A DNA stretch of 64,000 nt from Methylocella tundrae (GTDB taxonomy: Bacteria > Pseudomonadota > Alphaproteobacteria > Rhizobiales > Beijerinckiaceae): assembly GCF_901905185.1 (NCBI RefSeq), contig NZ_CABFMQ020000079.1, positions 16,765 through 80,764 of the forward strand. Reading direction: 5' to 3'. Of this stretch, positions 31,294 to 41,432 are shown one piece after another (the first letter of the stretch is position 1; each line of letters starts with the position of its first letter). Under the pieces are notes generated by a model, which ran no database searches, was not told the DNA's origin, and was given only the letters and a program-made list of their open reading frames with translations. The translations under genes were made by a program, and so were the position numbers.

Positions 31294-31648
31294 CAGCGCG
31301 ACATTCCGGCAGGACGAGCGCCCCGCCGGCTCGCGTCCGGCTCAGCAAAGGGCTTCGGCGCCGCTTCCTTTCCAGCATCATCCCCCCCAATTGGCTTTTG
31401 CGTGCGCGCCCGCGACTTGCCCGGCGAGCCGGGCGCGCGCTGCCTGAGCGCGGGCAAGACCATAAACGCCACCATACGGCGCCGTGCGGCCTTGAAACAG
31501 CCCGGCGCGCCATGAATTGAGTTGGGAGCGGAGGCGTGTTAGCAACGGCTCATCGTTCATTTCCGCTGATCCCCTGCCGCTTCACGCCGGGAGCGATTGG
31601 CCGACACGCGAGACTGCCTGTGGTTCCGGATCGAAGAGGAGCAACGAC
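31294..31648. other. Divergent intergenic region
   Basis: Promoter region between the efflux pair and the DUF2188 gene. A 60-codon frame on the minus strand (31378-31560) and others are open but Arg/Ala-rich, lack ribosome binding sites and resemble no family. Nothing else is seen. Confidence 0.4.
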
Positions 31649-31888
31649 ATGAGTAAGATTGCCTATCATGTAGTCGAGCACGATGGAGGCTGGGCCTATA
31701 CGTTGGATGGCGTGTACTCGGAGACTTTCCCAAGCCATGCCGCCGCTGTCGCCGCGGCGAAACGCGTGGCGGAAGAACAGAGGACGCCGGGAGAGACCGA
31801 GGAAATCGAATATGAAACCGAAAAGGGAAAATGGAAAACCGAGCGCGCCGACGGCGATGATCGGCCATCGACCGAGGTCATCGAATAG
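31649..31888 (+). CDS. DUF2188 domain small protein
   Basis: 79 residues. The DUF2188 pattern is clear: a short beta strand IAYHVVEHDGGWAYTLDGVYSETFPSHAAAVAAAKRVAEEQR, in which the H-x-x-G-W and the helix with A-A-x-x-A-x-x-x-A repeat. The family is small, soluble and of unknown role. The ATG at 31649 is chosen because GAGGAG lies 8-14 bases upstream; the frame before it is unrelated. The C-terminal 25 residues are highly acidic. Confidence 0.75.
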   Translation: MSKIAYHVVEHDGGWAYTLDGVYSETFPSHAAAVAAAKRVAEEQRTPGETEEIEYETEKGKWKTERADGDDRPSTEVIE

Positions 31889-32027
31889 CGCGACGGGGGA
31901 AAAGCCGTTACCTCCCGGCGCCGCCCGTTTGAACGCCGCGATACCCGCGCCGACTTTGATATGTCGTTCGTCATGTTAACTGCGGCCGCCAGGGCTCGGC
32001 GAGCCGGCGCCGTTGCAGGGGAAACAC

Positions 32028-33023
32028 ATGTTCAAGGGTTTGCTGACCGATAAAGCCGGCGGGTCTTACGCGACAAAACTGACGCAGCTCGACGAGGCTC
32101 AATTGCCGGACGGGGACGTCACGGTGCGCGTGGCCTATTCGACACTGAACTACAAGGACGCATTGGCGATCACCGGTCGTTTCCCTGTGGTGCGTCATTT
32201 TCCTATGGTTCCGGGCATTGACCTCGTCGGCGCCGTGGAAGACAGCGGCAGCCCGAAATTCAAGCGCGGCGATCTCGTCCTTGTCAATGGCTTTGGCATT
32301 GGCGACGTCCATTGGGGCGGTCTCGCGGAACGCGCGCGCCTCAAAAGCGACTGGCTGATTCCGCTGCCGAAGGCGTTTACGCCGCGTCAGGCAATGGCGA
32401 TCGGCACGGCGGGTTATACTGCGATGCTCTGTGTTATGGCGCTGGAGCATAATGGCGTCACGCCGGACAAGGGCGAGGTGCTCGTCACCGGCGCGGCGGG
32501 GGGCGTCGGGAGCATCGCCATCGCGCTGTTGCATAAGCTCGGCTATGCTGTCGTCGCTTCGACAGGCCGGGCGGCGGAAGCAGATTATTTGAAAGGTCTT
32601 GGCGCGCGGGAGGTGATCGACCGTGCGAAGCTGTCTTCGCCCGGCGAACCGCTGCAAAAGGAGCGCTGGGCCGGCGCGATCGACAGCGTCGGCAGCCATA
32701 CTCTCGCAAATGTCCTCGCGGCCATGCGCTATGGGGGCGCGGCGGCGGCCTGCGGACTTGCGCAAGGGCTTGATCTGCCCGGCTCCGTCGCGCCCTTCAT
32801 CCTGCGCGGCGTCACTCTCGCAGGGATCGACAGCGTCTACCGCCCGATGCCCGACCGCCTCGAGGCCTGGCGCCGGTTATCGAGCGATCTCGATACGAGA
32901 AGGCTCGATTCCCTGACGCATCAAATCGGCCTCGACGAGACAATCGGCTACGCCTCGAAAATACTCGAGGGAGCCGTGCGCGGGCGCCTCGTCGTCGCCA
33001 TCGATCCGGGCGCCGCGGGCTGA
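32028..33023 (+). CDS. acuI: Zinc-independent MDR oxidoreductase, acrylyl-CoA reductase (AcuI/YhdH) family
   Basis: 331 residues of the medium-chain reductase fold without zinc ligands. Family landmarks are YSTLNYKDALAITG, MVPGIDLVGAVEDSG, GTAGYTAMLCVMALE, NADPH motif VTGAAGGVGSIAIALL and the C-terminal VTLAGIDSVYRPMP. AcuI reduces acryloyl-CoA to propanoyl-CoA with NADPH and is used to detoxify acrylate or in propionate assimilation. The ATG at 32028 has AGGGGA upstream. The neighbours give no further hint, so the substrate is from family membership. Confidence 0.85.
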   Translation: MFKGLLTDKAGGSYATKLTQLDEAQLPDGDVTVRVAYSTLNYKDALAITGRFPVVRHFPMVPGIDLVGAVEDSGSPKFKRGDLVLVNGFGIGDVHWGGLAERARLKSDWLIPLPKAFTPRQAMAIGTAGYTAMLCVMALEHNGVTPDKGEVLVTGAAGGVGSIAIALLHKLGYAVVASTGRAAEADYLKGLGAREVIDRAKLSSPGEPLQKERWAGAIDSVGSHTLANVLAAMRYGGAAAACGLAQGLDLPGSVAPFILRGVTLAGIDSVYRPMPDRLEAWRRLSSDLDTRRLDSLTHQIGLDETIGYASKILEGAVRGRLVVAIDPGAAG

Positions 33024-33049
33024 CCGAACCGCCGGTCCGCCCCGTGGCC

Positions 33050-33439
33050 TCACAACTCGCCGGTGAGGAATTGCGCTCGCCCGTGGCCGAACGACCAGTC
33101 CTCGTCGGTGTTCTCGACGCAGGACACCATGAGGTCAGCCGGGTCGACGCCGCAGCGCTCATGCAGATAACGGGCGAGACGGGCGTAGAAATCGACCTTC
33201 TGCGCCTGCGGGCGCGGGCGAGTCGTTACCTGGACAACCACGACATTGGCGGTTCTGGCTATCCCAAGACCCGTATCCTTAATGACCATGCGAGAGGCTG
33301 GATGTTCGTTAACGATCTGATAGCGGTCGTCCGCGGGCACGTGGAACGCATCAAGCATGGCTGCATGGGCCGCATCGAGAAGGGCGGCGAGGCTTTCGTC
33401 GGAGCGGCCTTCGACGAGGTCAAATCGTAAAAGAGGCAT
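33050..33439 (-). CDS. Tautomerase superfamily protein (4-oxalocrotonate tautomerase-like)
   Basis: 129 residues. The mature protein would begin with Pro (MPLLRFDLVEGR), the catalytic base of the superfamily. The length fits the fused two-unit forms: a first beta-alpha-beta unit (LRFDLVEGRSDESLAALLDAAHAAMLDAF) and a second (NVVVVQVTTRPRPQAQKVDFYARLARYL). Substrates of such stand-alone proteins are usually unknown. It converges with the AcuI gene. Confidence 0.8.
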   Translation of the reverse strand: MPLLRFDLVEGRSDESLAALLDAAHAAMLDAFHVPADDRYQIVNEHPASRMVIKDTGLGIARTANVVVVQVTTRPRPQAQKVDFYARLARYLHERCGVDPADLMVSCVENTDEDWSFGHGRAQFLTGEL

Positions 33440-33807
33440 GAGAGTCCTGTCTGTTCTGCTCCTGGCGGCGGAGCGGGCGGGCGAAAACTAGACCGTTTTC
33501 CAAATGCATATAATTGGAAAATGTGCTGTTCCCTTTAGTTTGATGCGCGGGCTTTTAGCCGATCAACGCTCGCTTAAAAAACCAGCGCGGCTTTTCGCAT
33601 GCAGCGCTCGGCCAGCTTCAGAGAGCGTCAGGGGGCCGATCTCGGCCGCAAGATCGAAATTCCGCCGGTCAGCGCAGCGATGCGCGCCTTTCTCGACCCG
33701 AAGTCTCGCGTCGATGCATCTTGCAAGGACATCCGGAAAGGTCGCCGCGGCTCTGACGGCGAGCGCTGGCGAGCTTTTCGCCAAACCGCCGGCCCTGCGC
33801 GACGAAT
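33440..33807. other. Intergenic, no gene recognised
   Basis: Lies between the tautomerase and the EF-G-like gene. Only short frames with poor composition are present; an AT-rich patch at about 33495-33600 is probably the tautomerase promoter. Confidence 0.4.
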
Positions 33808-35742
33808 TTACCGCCGCGCCTCCGAGAGATGGTCGAACCGGCGGCGGTAAGCGCCAAGGCCCATCGTATCCGAGCGCAGATCCATGATGAAATCATGCAG
33901 CTCGGCGGCGGGAGCCAGCGCCTCGACATCGTCCCAGCCGGGCCAGCCGGGCTTTTCGGTATAGCCCATGATTTGGCCGCGGCGCCCGCTCAGCAAGCGT
34001 TGCGCGGCGGCCGTGAAGGCATTTGGCACGCTGACCGTTACGTGGTCGACCGGCTCCAGCAACACAGGCTCGGCCTTGGCCAAAGCTTCCGCGATCGCGA
34101 TGCGCGTCGCCGTCCTGAACGCCATATCGGAGCTGTCAACCGCGTGGAAGCCGCCATCGACAAGGGTCACCCCGACGTCGACCACCGGATAGCCGAGCGG
34201 GCCCTTTTGCATCGCCTCCTCGGCGGCTTCGCGCACCGCGGGAATATAGTTCCTAGGAACGGAGCCGCCGACGATCTTATCCGTAAACAGGAAGCCTGCG
34301 CCGCGCGGGCGCGGTTCTACCTCGAGCTTCACGTCGGCGAACTGACCGTGGCCGCCGGTCTGGCGTTTCACCCTGCCATGCTGCGACACCGCCCGCCGGA
34401 TCGTCTCTTTATAGGCGATTTTCGGCGCGCTGACCGTAACGAGAACATTATAAACCGAGGAAAGGCGCTCGATCGCCGCATTGAGATGGATCTCGCCCTG
34501 CCCCCTTAGCACCGTCTCGCCCGTCTCGGGGCGATGCTCGATGCTGAGCGAAGGATCATCCTGGACAAGCTTTTGCAGAGCGGCGGAAAGCTTGACGTCA
34601 TCCTTTCGATCCTTCGTCGTCACGGCGAGTTCATAGACCGGCGGCGGCGGCTCGGGGAAGGGCTCCATCTGCGCGCCGCCGAGAAACGCGCCGGTCGCCA
34701 CCCCGTCGAGGCGGCCGAGCGCAACAAGCTCCCCGGCGTCGGCTTCTGGCGCGCGAACCGATTCCGCCCCGGCGAAGCGGTAGATGCCGCCGACGCGGAC
34801 GCCATCGAGCGTCGCGCCATCGCGCAAGGCGCCGCGCCAGACGCGGCCGTAGCAGAGCTTGCCAGCCTGCACCGTCTTGAAAATCTGAACCGCCGGCTGG
34901 TCACCAGCCGGAACGCCGCGCCGCTGCGCCGTCTCAATCGCCGTCGGCACGTCGTGGCGCAAGGCTTTCCACAAGCGATAGACGCCATGCCCGCGGCTCG
35001 CCGCGCCGATCAGCACTTCGACGATCGAACCTTTCGCCTGGTCTTTGCGCAAGTGTTGATAAAGCTCCTCCGGCGTCGGCGTGACGTCTTCGAGGAGCTT
35101 CTCCATCAAGGCGTCATCCTGATCCGCCAACGTTTCGGTAAGGCCGGTCAACGCCTGCTTTTCGGGTTCGCGCATCTGCGGCGGCAGTTCGATCGGCTCG
35201 ACGCTCTGCTTCTCGCCATAGCGGTAGGCGCGCCCGGTCACGACGTCGATATAGCCGATGACGGCGTCGCCGGCGCGGATCGGCAGCTGACGCGCCAGCA
35301 GCGGACGCGTCGAATGCGTCTGCAACGCCGCGATCGCATCCTGGAACGAGCCCGCGAGCGTATCTATCTTGTTGATGAAGATGAGATGCGGCAGGTTGTG
35401 CTCTTCGAGCGATTTCAGGAGCAACGGCAGATTCGAGATGCGCTCGGTCGTCGGTTCGCAGACAACCACCGCGAGATCGACCGCCATCAGCGCGGCGGAC
35501 GTTTCAAAAGCAAATTCCACCGAACCGGCGCAATCGAGAATCGACCAGCGCTCGCCGAGAAAGGCGCAATGGCCAAGCCTCGCCTCTGAGCCAGGGCGCC
35601 CGCGCACGTCCGTCTGGCGCTTTGCCGGCGCCCCCGCCGCGAGCAGGAGCGCGTCGAATAAAGTGGACTTGCCGGCGCCTTGGGGGCCTATAAGCGCAAT
35701 TGAGCGCGGTCCAGCAGCGGCCTTCGGGACAGAACCTGTCAT
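33808..35742 (-). CDS. EF-G-like translational GTPase paralogue
   Basis: 644 residues, about 50 fewer than canonical EF-G. G1 is LIGPQGAGKSTLFDALL, G3 ILDCAGSVEFAFE in place of the usual DTPGH, and G4 NKID. Domains II to V follow, with EF-G-like domain IV (HGRVKRQTGGHGQFADVKLEVEPR). This is the divergent subgroup seen alongside true EF-G in many alphaproteobacteria and actinobacteria; its role (possibly in recycling or an unknown ribosomal step) is not established. The altered G3 suggests GTP hydrolysis differs from EF-G. It stands alone, diverging from ppc. Confidence 0.85.
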   Translation of the reverse strand: MTGSVPKAAAGPRSIALIGPQGAGKSTLFDALLLAAGAPAKRQTDVRGRPGSEARLGHCAFLGERWSILDCAGSVEFAFETSAALMAVDLAVVVCEPTTERISNLPLLLKSLEEHNLPHLIFINKIDTLAGSFQDAIAALQTHSTRPLLARQLPIRAGDAVIGYIDVVTGRAYRYGEKQSVEPIELPPQMREPEKQALTGLTETLADQDDALMEKLLEDVTPTPEELYQHLRKDQAKGSIVEVLIGAASRGHGVYRLWKALRHDVPTAIETAQRRGVPAGDQPAVQIFKTVQAGKLCYGRVWRGALRDGATLDGVRVGGIYRFAGAESVRAPEADAGELVALGRLDGVATGAFLGGAQMEPFPEPPPPVYELAVTTKDRKDDVKLSAALQKLVQDDPSLSIEHRPETGETVLRGQGEIHLNAAIERLSSVYNVLVTVSAPKIAYKETIRRAVSQHGRVKRQTGGHGQFADVKLEVEPRPRGAGFLFTDKIVGGSVPRNYIPAVREAAEEAMQKGPLGYPVVDVGVTLVDGGFHAVDSSDMAFRTATRIAIAEALAKAEPVLLEPVDHVTVSVPNAFTAAAQRLLSGRRGQIMGYTEKPGWPGWDDVEALAPAAELHDFIMDLRSDTMGLGAYRRRFDHLSEARR

Positions 35743-36087
35743 GGCGGCGCTTCCTCCATCCGCGGGTCGCCGAAACGGCGATCCAGCAGCGGTTTGGATT
35801 GTCTTGTTCTTGGGATCATTCTCGGAGGATCGCGGCTTTTGTCAATCGAGCGTATCGCCGCCTGGACACTGGGGTGCGCCGCCGCCGGCGCGCCGGCTCA
35901 AGTGGCGCCCTATTTGCTGCAACGAGAGAGCCGTCGGCTCGGGCGCCCCGGAAAAGCCGACACGCCAATATTCGCTGAGGAAACAGCCAAGCCCCGCCTT
36001 AAGCCATTCAAAAAGTGAGCGTCGCGCTCTCTTCGCCCCATCTGACGCGCCAGAGACGGCGCCGATTTACCCTAAAATGAGGCCCTG
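35743..36087. other. Divergent intergenic region between EF-G-like gene and ppc
   Basis: Promoters for both neighbours are expected here. A 74-codon frame from a TTG at 35794 has a hydrophobic start, but no ribosome binding site and no family resemblance, so it is not called as a gene. Confidence 0.4.
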
Positions 36088-38859
36088 ATGACGAAAGCTA
36101 TCGATCCAGTTTCGGCGAATGGGGCGGCTGCAATAGAGCGCCCGCTCATCGACGACATTCGTCTGCTCGGCCAATTGCTCGGCGAAACCATTCGCGAGCA
36201 GGAAGGCGAAGACACGTTCGAGCGCATCGAGACCATTCGCCGTCTGAGCGTCGCCTTCCAGCGCGACGCCGACCTCGAGGTCGAACGCAAACTGAACGAA
36301 TTGCTGCATGGGCTGACGTCGGAACAGGCGATGGCGGTGATACGGGCGTTCACCTATTTCGCCCATCTCGCCAATATCGCCGAGGATCGCCACAATATCC
36401 GCCGGCGCGCCGAACAGGCCGAAAAGGAGCCGCACCTTCACGAGGGCGGCACGCTCGCCAAGACGTTCGAGCGCCTCTCCGCCGCGGCCATCGCGCCGGA
36501 GACAATCGCCGGGGCGATCGGGCGCAGCGTCATCTCTCCCGTATTGACCGCCCACCCGACGGAAGTTCAGCGCAAGAGCCTGCTCGACGCCGAGCGTTCA
36601 GTCGCCCAGCTTCTCCTCGCCCGGGAAAGCATCAAAGGCCAGCGCGAGCGCAAGCAGAACGAACTTCTGCTGCGCGCCAGAATCGCGCAACTCTGGCAGA
36701 CTCGCCTTTTGCGCTATGCGCGGCTGACCGTCCGCGACGAGATCGAAAACGCGCTCGGCTTTTACAACACGACCTTCCTGCGGCAGATTCCGCGCCTTTA
36801 CGCCGAACTCGAGGATCATCTCGGCGGCGCGCCGGTCGGCTGCTTCTTCCGCATGGGCTCATGGATCGGCGGCGACCGCGACGGCAATCCCAACGTCAAC
36901 GCCTCGACGCTTGAACTCGCCCTAAGACGCCAATGCGACGCGGCGCTACGCTATTATCTGCGCGAGATTCACGAACTTGGCGGCGAACTTTCGATTTCGG
37001 GGAAGCTGTTTGGCTGCACGCCCGAGCTTCGGGATCTGGCGGACCGCTCCGGAGACGAAAACCCGCAGCGCGAGGACGAGCCTTATCGCCGCGCCCTGAT
37101 CGGCATCTATTCAAGGCTCGCCGCCACGCTTTTGCTGCTGACGGGCGGCGAGGCTCTGCGGCACGCCGTTCCGCCGGGCGAACCTTACGCGGACGCCGGC
37201 GAACTGCAGGCCGATCTCGCCATCGTCGAGGCTTCGCTTCGCGCCAATCATGCCGCAGCCCTGGTTCCCGCCCGGCTCGGGCCGCTGCGCCGCGCCGTCG
37301 ACGTGTTCGGCTTCCACCTCGCCTCGGTCGATCTGCGCCAAAGCTCCGACCGGCACGAAGAAACGTTGAAGGAGCTTTTGCGCGTCGCGCGAGTAGTTGA
37401 CGATTACTCTGCGCTCGATGAAGCGCAGAGGCAAAAGCTCCTCGTCGACCTTTTGCGCGATCCGCGGCCGCTGCGCGTTCCGGGCGTCGCCTATTCGCCT
37501 CGCACGGAAGAGGAGCTTGAGATCTTCGAGTCCGCGCGCGACGCGCGTCAGTCTTTCGGCGCTCGCGCCGTGGTGCATTACATCATCAGCCATACAGAGA
37601 CGGTCAGCGACCTTCTTGAGGTTCTGATTCTGCAAAAAGAATGCGGCATGATGCATGGCGTCCTTGGCGACGCCGGCGCTTCAGCCGAACTCATGATCGT
37701 ACCGCTGTTCGAGACGATCGAGGATCTGCGCAACGCCGAAGCCATCATGCGCGCCTTCTATGTGCTGCCGGGCGTCGCCGATCTGGTTCGGGCCTCCGGC
37801 GCGGAGCAGGAGATCATGCTCGGCTATTCCGACAGCAACAAGGACGGCGGCTTCTTCACCAGTAATTGGGAGCTTTACCGCGCCTCCACCGCTCTCGCCA
37901 AACTGTTCGAGCAGCATCAGGGCGTCGCCCTTCGCCTCTTTCATGGACGCGGCGGCACGGTCGGGCGCGGCGGCGGCCCGAGCTATCAGGCAATCCTCGC
38001 GCAGCCGCCAGGGACGGTCAACGGACAGATCAGGCTGACCGAACAGGGCGAAGTCATTTCGTCCAAATACGCAAATCCGGAAATCGGGCTGCTCAACCTC
38101 GAGGCCCTTGTCGCGGCGACCCTCGAGGCGACCCTATTGCCGTCGGCAGGCGCGGTCCCGCAAGCGTTTCTCGACGCGGCGGCGGAGCTTTCGCAAGCCA
38201 GCATGAAGGCCTTCCGCGCAGTGATTTACGACAATCCCCGCTTTGTCGATTACTTCTTCACCGCGACGCCGATCGCCGAGATCGCCGAACTCAACATCGG
38301 CTCGCGTCCGGCCTCGCGCAAATCGACGCGGCGGATCGAAGATCTGCGGGCGATCCCGTGGAGCTTTTCCTGGGGTCAGGCGCGCCTTAATCTTCCGGGC
38401 TGGTTCGGATTCGGTTCGGCGGTCGAGCATTTCATCGCCGGCGCGCCCAAGGAAAAGATGGCGCTGCTCCAGCGCATGAACGCCGAATGGCCATTCTTCC
38501 GCGCGCTTTTGTCGAACATGGACATGGTGCTCGCCAAGGCCGACATGGGCCTCGCCAAACGCTATGCGGAGCTGGTGCCGGATCAGGAACTTGCGCACGC
38601 CGTCTTCGCTTCCCTCGACCATGAATGGCGGCGCACGACGAAGGCGCTGAACGAGATTACCGGCGCGACGACGCGGCTCGCCGACAATCCGGCTCTCGCC
38701 GGCGCGATCAAGCACCGCTTTCCCTATATCGCGCCTTTGAACCATCTGCAGGTGGAGCTGCTGCGGCGCTGGCGCGGTGGCGACCACGACGACAAGACCT
38801 TGCGCTCGATCCTCATCACCATTAACGGCATAGCGGCGGGCTTGCGCAATACCGGCTGA
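36088..38859 (+). CDS. ppc: Phosphoenolpyruvate carboxylase
   Basis: 923 residues, normal length. It carboxylates PEP with bicarbonate to oxaloacetate, an anaplerotic step and, in serine-cycle methylotrophs, the second CO2-fixing step. Catalytic His156 lies in [13 protein letters not shown]. Further signatures are [30 protein letters not shown], the active-site [22 protein letters not shown], and the glycine loop [23 protein letters not shown]. The normal C-terminus ends NTG. GAGG precedes the ATG. ilvA follows 69 bp downstream in the same direction. Confidence 0.97.
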   Translation: MTKAIDPVSANGAAAIERPLIDDIRLLGQLLGETIREQEGEDTFERIETIRRLSVAFQRDADLEVERKLNELLHGLTSEQAMAVIRAFTYFAHLANIAEDRHNIRRRAEQAEKEPHLHEGGTLAKTFERLSAAAIAPETIAGAIGRSVISPVLTAHPTEVQRKSLLDAERSVAQLLLARESIKGQRERKQNELLLRARIAQLWQTRLLRYARLTVRDEIENALGFYNTTFLRQIPRLYAELEDHLGGAPVGCFFRMGSWIGGDRDGNPNVNASTLELALRRQCDAALRYYLREIHELGGELSISGKLFGCTPELRDLADRSGDENPQREDEPYRRALIGIYSRLAATLLLLTGGEALRHAVPPGEPYADAGELQADLAIVEASLRANHAAALVPARLGPLRRAVDVFGFHLASVDLRQSSDRHEETLKELLRVARVVDDYSALDEAQRQKLLVDLLRDPRPLRVPGVAYSPRTEEELEIFESARDARQSFGARAVVHYIISHTETVSDLLEVLILQKECGMMHGVLGDAGASAELMIVPLFETIEDLRNAEAIMRAFYVLPGVADLVRASGAEQEIMLGYSDSNKDGGFFTSNWELYRASTALAKLFEQHQGVALRLFHGRGGTVGRGGGPSYQAILAQPPGTVNGQIRLTEQGEVISSKYANPEIGLLNLEALVAATLEATLLPSAGAVPQAFLDAAAELSQASMKAFRAVIYDNPRFVDYFFTATPIAEIAELNIGSRPASRKSTRRIEDLRAIPWSFSWGQARLNLPGWFGFGSAVEHFIAGAPKEKMALLQRMNAEWPFFRALLSNMDMVLAKADMGLAKRYAELVPDQELAHAVFASLDHEWRRTTKALNEITGATTRLADNPALAGAIKHRFPYIAPLNHLQVELLRRWRGGDHDDKTLRSILITINGIAAGLRNTG

Positions 38860-38928
38860 ACCGCGATCCTCGCCTCACGCTGAACGCGGCTCCTCCGGGA
38901 GCTGCGCCCTGCCCCTTGAGGCCAAACA

Positions 38929-40443
38929 GTGACCGATTACGTCCGTAAAATTCTCGACGCGCGAGTTTATGACGTCGCGTCGGTGACGCCGCTCGAACGC
39001 ATGACCCGGCTCAGCCAGAGGCTGGGCTGCCCGGCCCTTCTGAAACGCGAGGATTTGCAGCCCGTCTTCTCCTTCAAGATTCGGGGCGCCTACAATCGCA
39101 TCGCGAGGCTGTCAGCCGAGGCGCGCGCGGCCGGCGTCATCTGCGCCTCGGCCGGCAATCACGCGCAAGGCGTTGCTTTGTCGGCTCAGCGCCTCGGCAT
39201 CGCGGCGACGATCGTCATGCCCGTGACGACGCCTCCGATCAAGATCGACGCCGTCCGCTATTGGGGCGGCAATGTGGTGCTCTACGGCGACGCCTTCGAC
39301 GAGGCCTACGCCCACGCAAAGGCTCTCGAGAAGGAGCATGGCCTGACGTTCCTGCATCCCTTCGACGATCCGGACGTCATCGCGGGCCAGGGCACGATCG
39401 GCATGGAGATCTTGCAGCAGCATCCGGACCCGATCGAAGCGATCTTCGTGCCGATCGGCGGCGGGGGCCTTGCCGCGGGCGTCGCGTCCTATGTGAAGTT
39501 CCTGCGACCCGAGACGCAGGTGATCGGCGTCGAGCCGGTCGACGCCGCATCAATGAAAGCCGCCATCGATGCCGGCGAGCGCGTCATCCTCGATCGCGTC
39601 GGCCTTTTCGCGGATGGCGTCGCGGTTCGCCAGGCGGGCGTCGAGACGTTCCGTCTCTGCCGCAAGCTGCTCGATGACGTGCTGCTCGCCGACACCGACG
39701 AAATGTGCGCCGCGATCAAGGATATTTTCGAGGACATGCGCGTCATCGCAGAGCCGGCCGGCGCGCTGTCCCTCGCCGGGCTCAAGGCCTATGCGCTGAA
39801 GAACCCGCAACGGACCGGCGCGCTCATCGCGATCAACAGCGGCGCCAATATGAATTTCGACCGGCTGCGGCATGTCGCCGAGCGCGCGGAAGTGGGCGAA
39901 GCGCGCGAGATCCTGCTCGGCGTGACGATCCCCGAACAACGAGGCAGCTACCGCCGCTTCGTCGAGATTCTCGGCAGCCGCACCATCACCGAGTTCAATT
40001 ACCGCTACGCCGGGGGCGAAAAGGCTCATGTTTTCGTCGGTCTGAAGCTGGCCGAGGCGAAAAGCGAAAAAGGCGTCGTGATCGAGCAATTGAAAAAGGC
40101 CGGCTATGGCGTGCTCGACATCAGCGCGGATGAAACAGCAAAGCTGCACGTCCGCTATATGGTCGGCGGCGGCGCCCCTGGCCTCAGCGATGAGGTGATC
40201 CTGCGCTTTGAGTTTCCCGAACGGCCCGGCGCTCTGCGCAAATTTCTCGACTGTCTCGGCGCGGACTGGAACATCACTTTGTTCCATTATCGCAACCACG
40301 GCGCCGATTATGGCCGCGTATTGGTTGGCGTGCAGGCGCCGCAAGCGGACAGGGCGCGCTTTGAAGAGCGCATCGCCAGCCTCGGCTATCCTTTCGAGGA
40401 GGAGACGGATAATCCCGCCTATCGCATGTTCCTGAAAGGCTGA
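38929..40443 (+). CDS. ilvA: Threonine ammonia-lyase (threonine dehydratase), biosynthetic
   Basis: 504 residues. PLP enzyme converting threonine to 2-oxobutyrate and ammonia, the first committed step of isoleucine synthesis. Lys50 in VFSFKIRGAYN binds PLP; SAGNHAQGVALSAQ and GGGGLAAGVA complete the cofactor site. The C-terminal 170 residues hold two ACT-like regulatory domains (IPEQRGSYRRFVEILG and FPERPGALRKFLDCLG), so isoleucine inhibition is expected. The start is GTG with GAGG eight bases upstream. It follows ppc closely on the same strand. The accessory island begins directly after it. Confidence 0.96.
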   Translation: MTDYVRKILDARVYDVASVTPLERMTRLSQRLGCPALLKREDLQPVFSFKIRGAYNRIARLSAEARAAGVICASAGNHAQGVALSAQRLGIAATIVMPVTTPPIKIDAVRYWGGNVVLYGDAFDEAYAHAKALEKEHGLTFLHPFDDPDVIAGQGTIGMEILQQHPDPIEAIFVPIGGGGLAAGVASYVKFLRPETQVIGVEPVDAASMKAAIDAGERVILDRVGLFADGVAVRQAGVETFRLCRKLLDDVLLADTDEMCAAIKDIFEDMRVIAEPAGALSLAGLKAYALKNPQRTGALIAINSGANMNFDRLRHVAERAEVGEAREILLGVTIPEQRGSYRRFVEILGSRTITEFNYRYAGGEKAHVFVGLKLAEAKSEKGVVIEQLKKAGYGVLDISADETAKLHVRYMVGGGAPGLSDEVILRFEFPERPGALRKFLDCLGADWNITLFHYRNHGADYGRVLVGVQAPQADRARFEERIASLGYPFEEETDNPAYRMFLKG

Positions 40444-40646
40444 ATGGCGGAGGTGGAGAAAATACGATCAGCGTCGAACTTTCTTGCTTGGGCGCTCCTC
40501 GCCTCAGCATCTTCGGGTGGTTGCCGCGTGCCGCGTTGAACGATATTGAGGTCACCCGGCCATGATCGAGGCGGGAGTGGAAGAATTGCGCTCGATAGAT
40601 CTGGCTTCCACAGACTATGAAGACATAGTTCGGTTTATCTATAGGG

Positions 40647-41267
40647 CTATGTGCCTGGGTGTGCCAGCGGTGAATAAGACCCGCTTTTAGAGAATGATTT
40701 TGGTTTCTCGCCATTGTCTGAGTGTTCGAGATACATGAACAGAAATTGTGCCGAAGTGACGAATTTCTCCCGAGGGGTATCCAAATCCCTGATCGCTTGC
40801 TGCCCACTCGGCGGCCCCATTGGATGCCATCGTTGCGGGAGCCAAAGAAATCCACATGCTTGAGCTATGTGTTTGTCTGTGAATTTTGTATCGGCCTTTG
40901 CGTGAGCAAAGGCGTTGCGAATGCCCTTGAGTAAATTAAGCTCGTCTCGGATGTGTTTTTCGTAAATTCCCAGTGCATAAGCTAATCGGATTTTGGCGGC
41001 GAATGTTGGGATAGGGGCGATCTCTTCATCCTCAAACATTCTGGCGCATCCGTCTCGATCCAAGACAAAATGCGTTGAAATCGCGATTTCTAGCGCTTGT
41101 TCCACGGCGGCTCCCAAGACAAGAGCCACGGTAGCGTCAGCCGTCTTCGGACTGGCCAGATCTATCAATGTCTTCCACAATTCTGTAGGATCTGGTCTAT
41201 CGCGAGTGGCGCGAGTCAGGGCGCGAAGTGCTGATTCCAACGGAGATCGCGTACCCTTTGAACCCAT
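40647..41267 (-). CDS. MltR/HEPN-like domain protein, uncharacterised
   Basis: 206 residues, soluble and helical. The middle section (TVALVLGAAVEQALEIAISTHF, then IPTFAAKIRLAYALGIYEKHIRDELNLLKGIRNAFAHAKAD) matches the pattern of MltR-type and DUF4145-type domains, in which a helix bundle ends in R-N-x-F-A-H. HEPN-like R-x4-6-H motifs can be RNase sites, and R-N-A-F-A-H is close to that pattern, but many MltR proteins are not nucleases. The lower GC and isolated location mark it as accessory. No function is claimed. It overlaps head-on with a small frame on the other strand. Confidence 0.65.
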   Translation of the reverse strand: MGSKGTRSPLESALRALTRATRDRPDPTELWKTLIDLASPKTADATVALVLGAAVEQALEIAISTHFVLDRDGCARMFEDEEIAPIPTFAAKIRLAYALGIYEKHIRDELNLLKGIRNAFAHAKADTKFTDKHIAQACGFLWLPQRWHPMGPPSGQQAIRDLDTPREKFVTSAQFLFMYLEHSDNGEKPKSFSKSGSYSPLAHPGT

Positions 41268-41422
41268 CTGACGACCCCAATAGCGAAGAAGAAGTCGCCC
41301 GCGGCCGCGACAAGCTAGCGAAGCGCATGCTAAACACGCCGCCGCAACCGCTGAAACCGAAGGGCGACGCGAGTCAGAAAAAGCGAGGGCGTCTTAAAAA
41401 TCAAGTGGGGAAAGACGGCTAA
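41228..41422 (+). CDS. Small basic protein, uncharacterised
   Basis: 64 residues from GTG 41228, overlapping the start of the MltR-like gene by 40 bp. The C-terminal part, ARGRDKLAKRMLNTPPQPLKPK followed by a Lys/Arg-rich tail, has the look of small proteins found on rhizobial mobile elements (K-R-M-L-N-T-P-P-x-P), which gives some support that it is real. There is no clear ribosome binding site. The true start could be internal (Met at residue 34). Confidence 0.4.
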   Translation: MLIPTEIAYPLNPSDDPNSEEEVARGRDKLAKRMLNTPPQPLKPKGDASQKKRGRLKNQVGKDG

Positions 41423-41432
41423 CATTGTTGGG

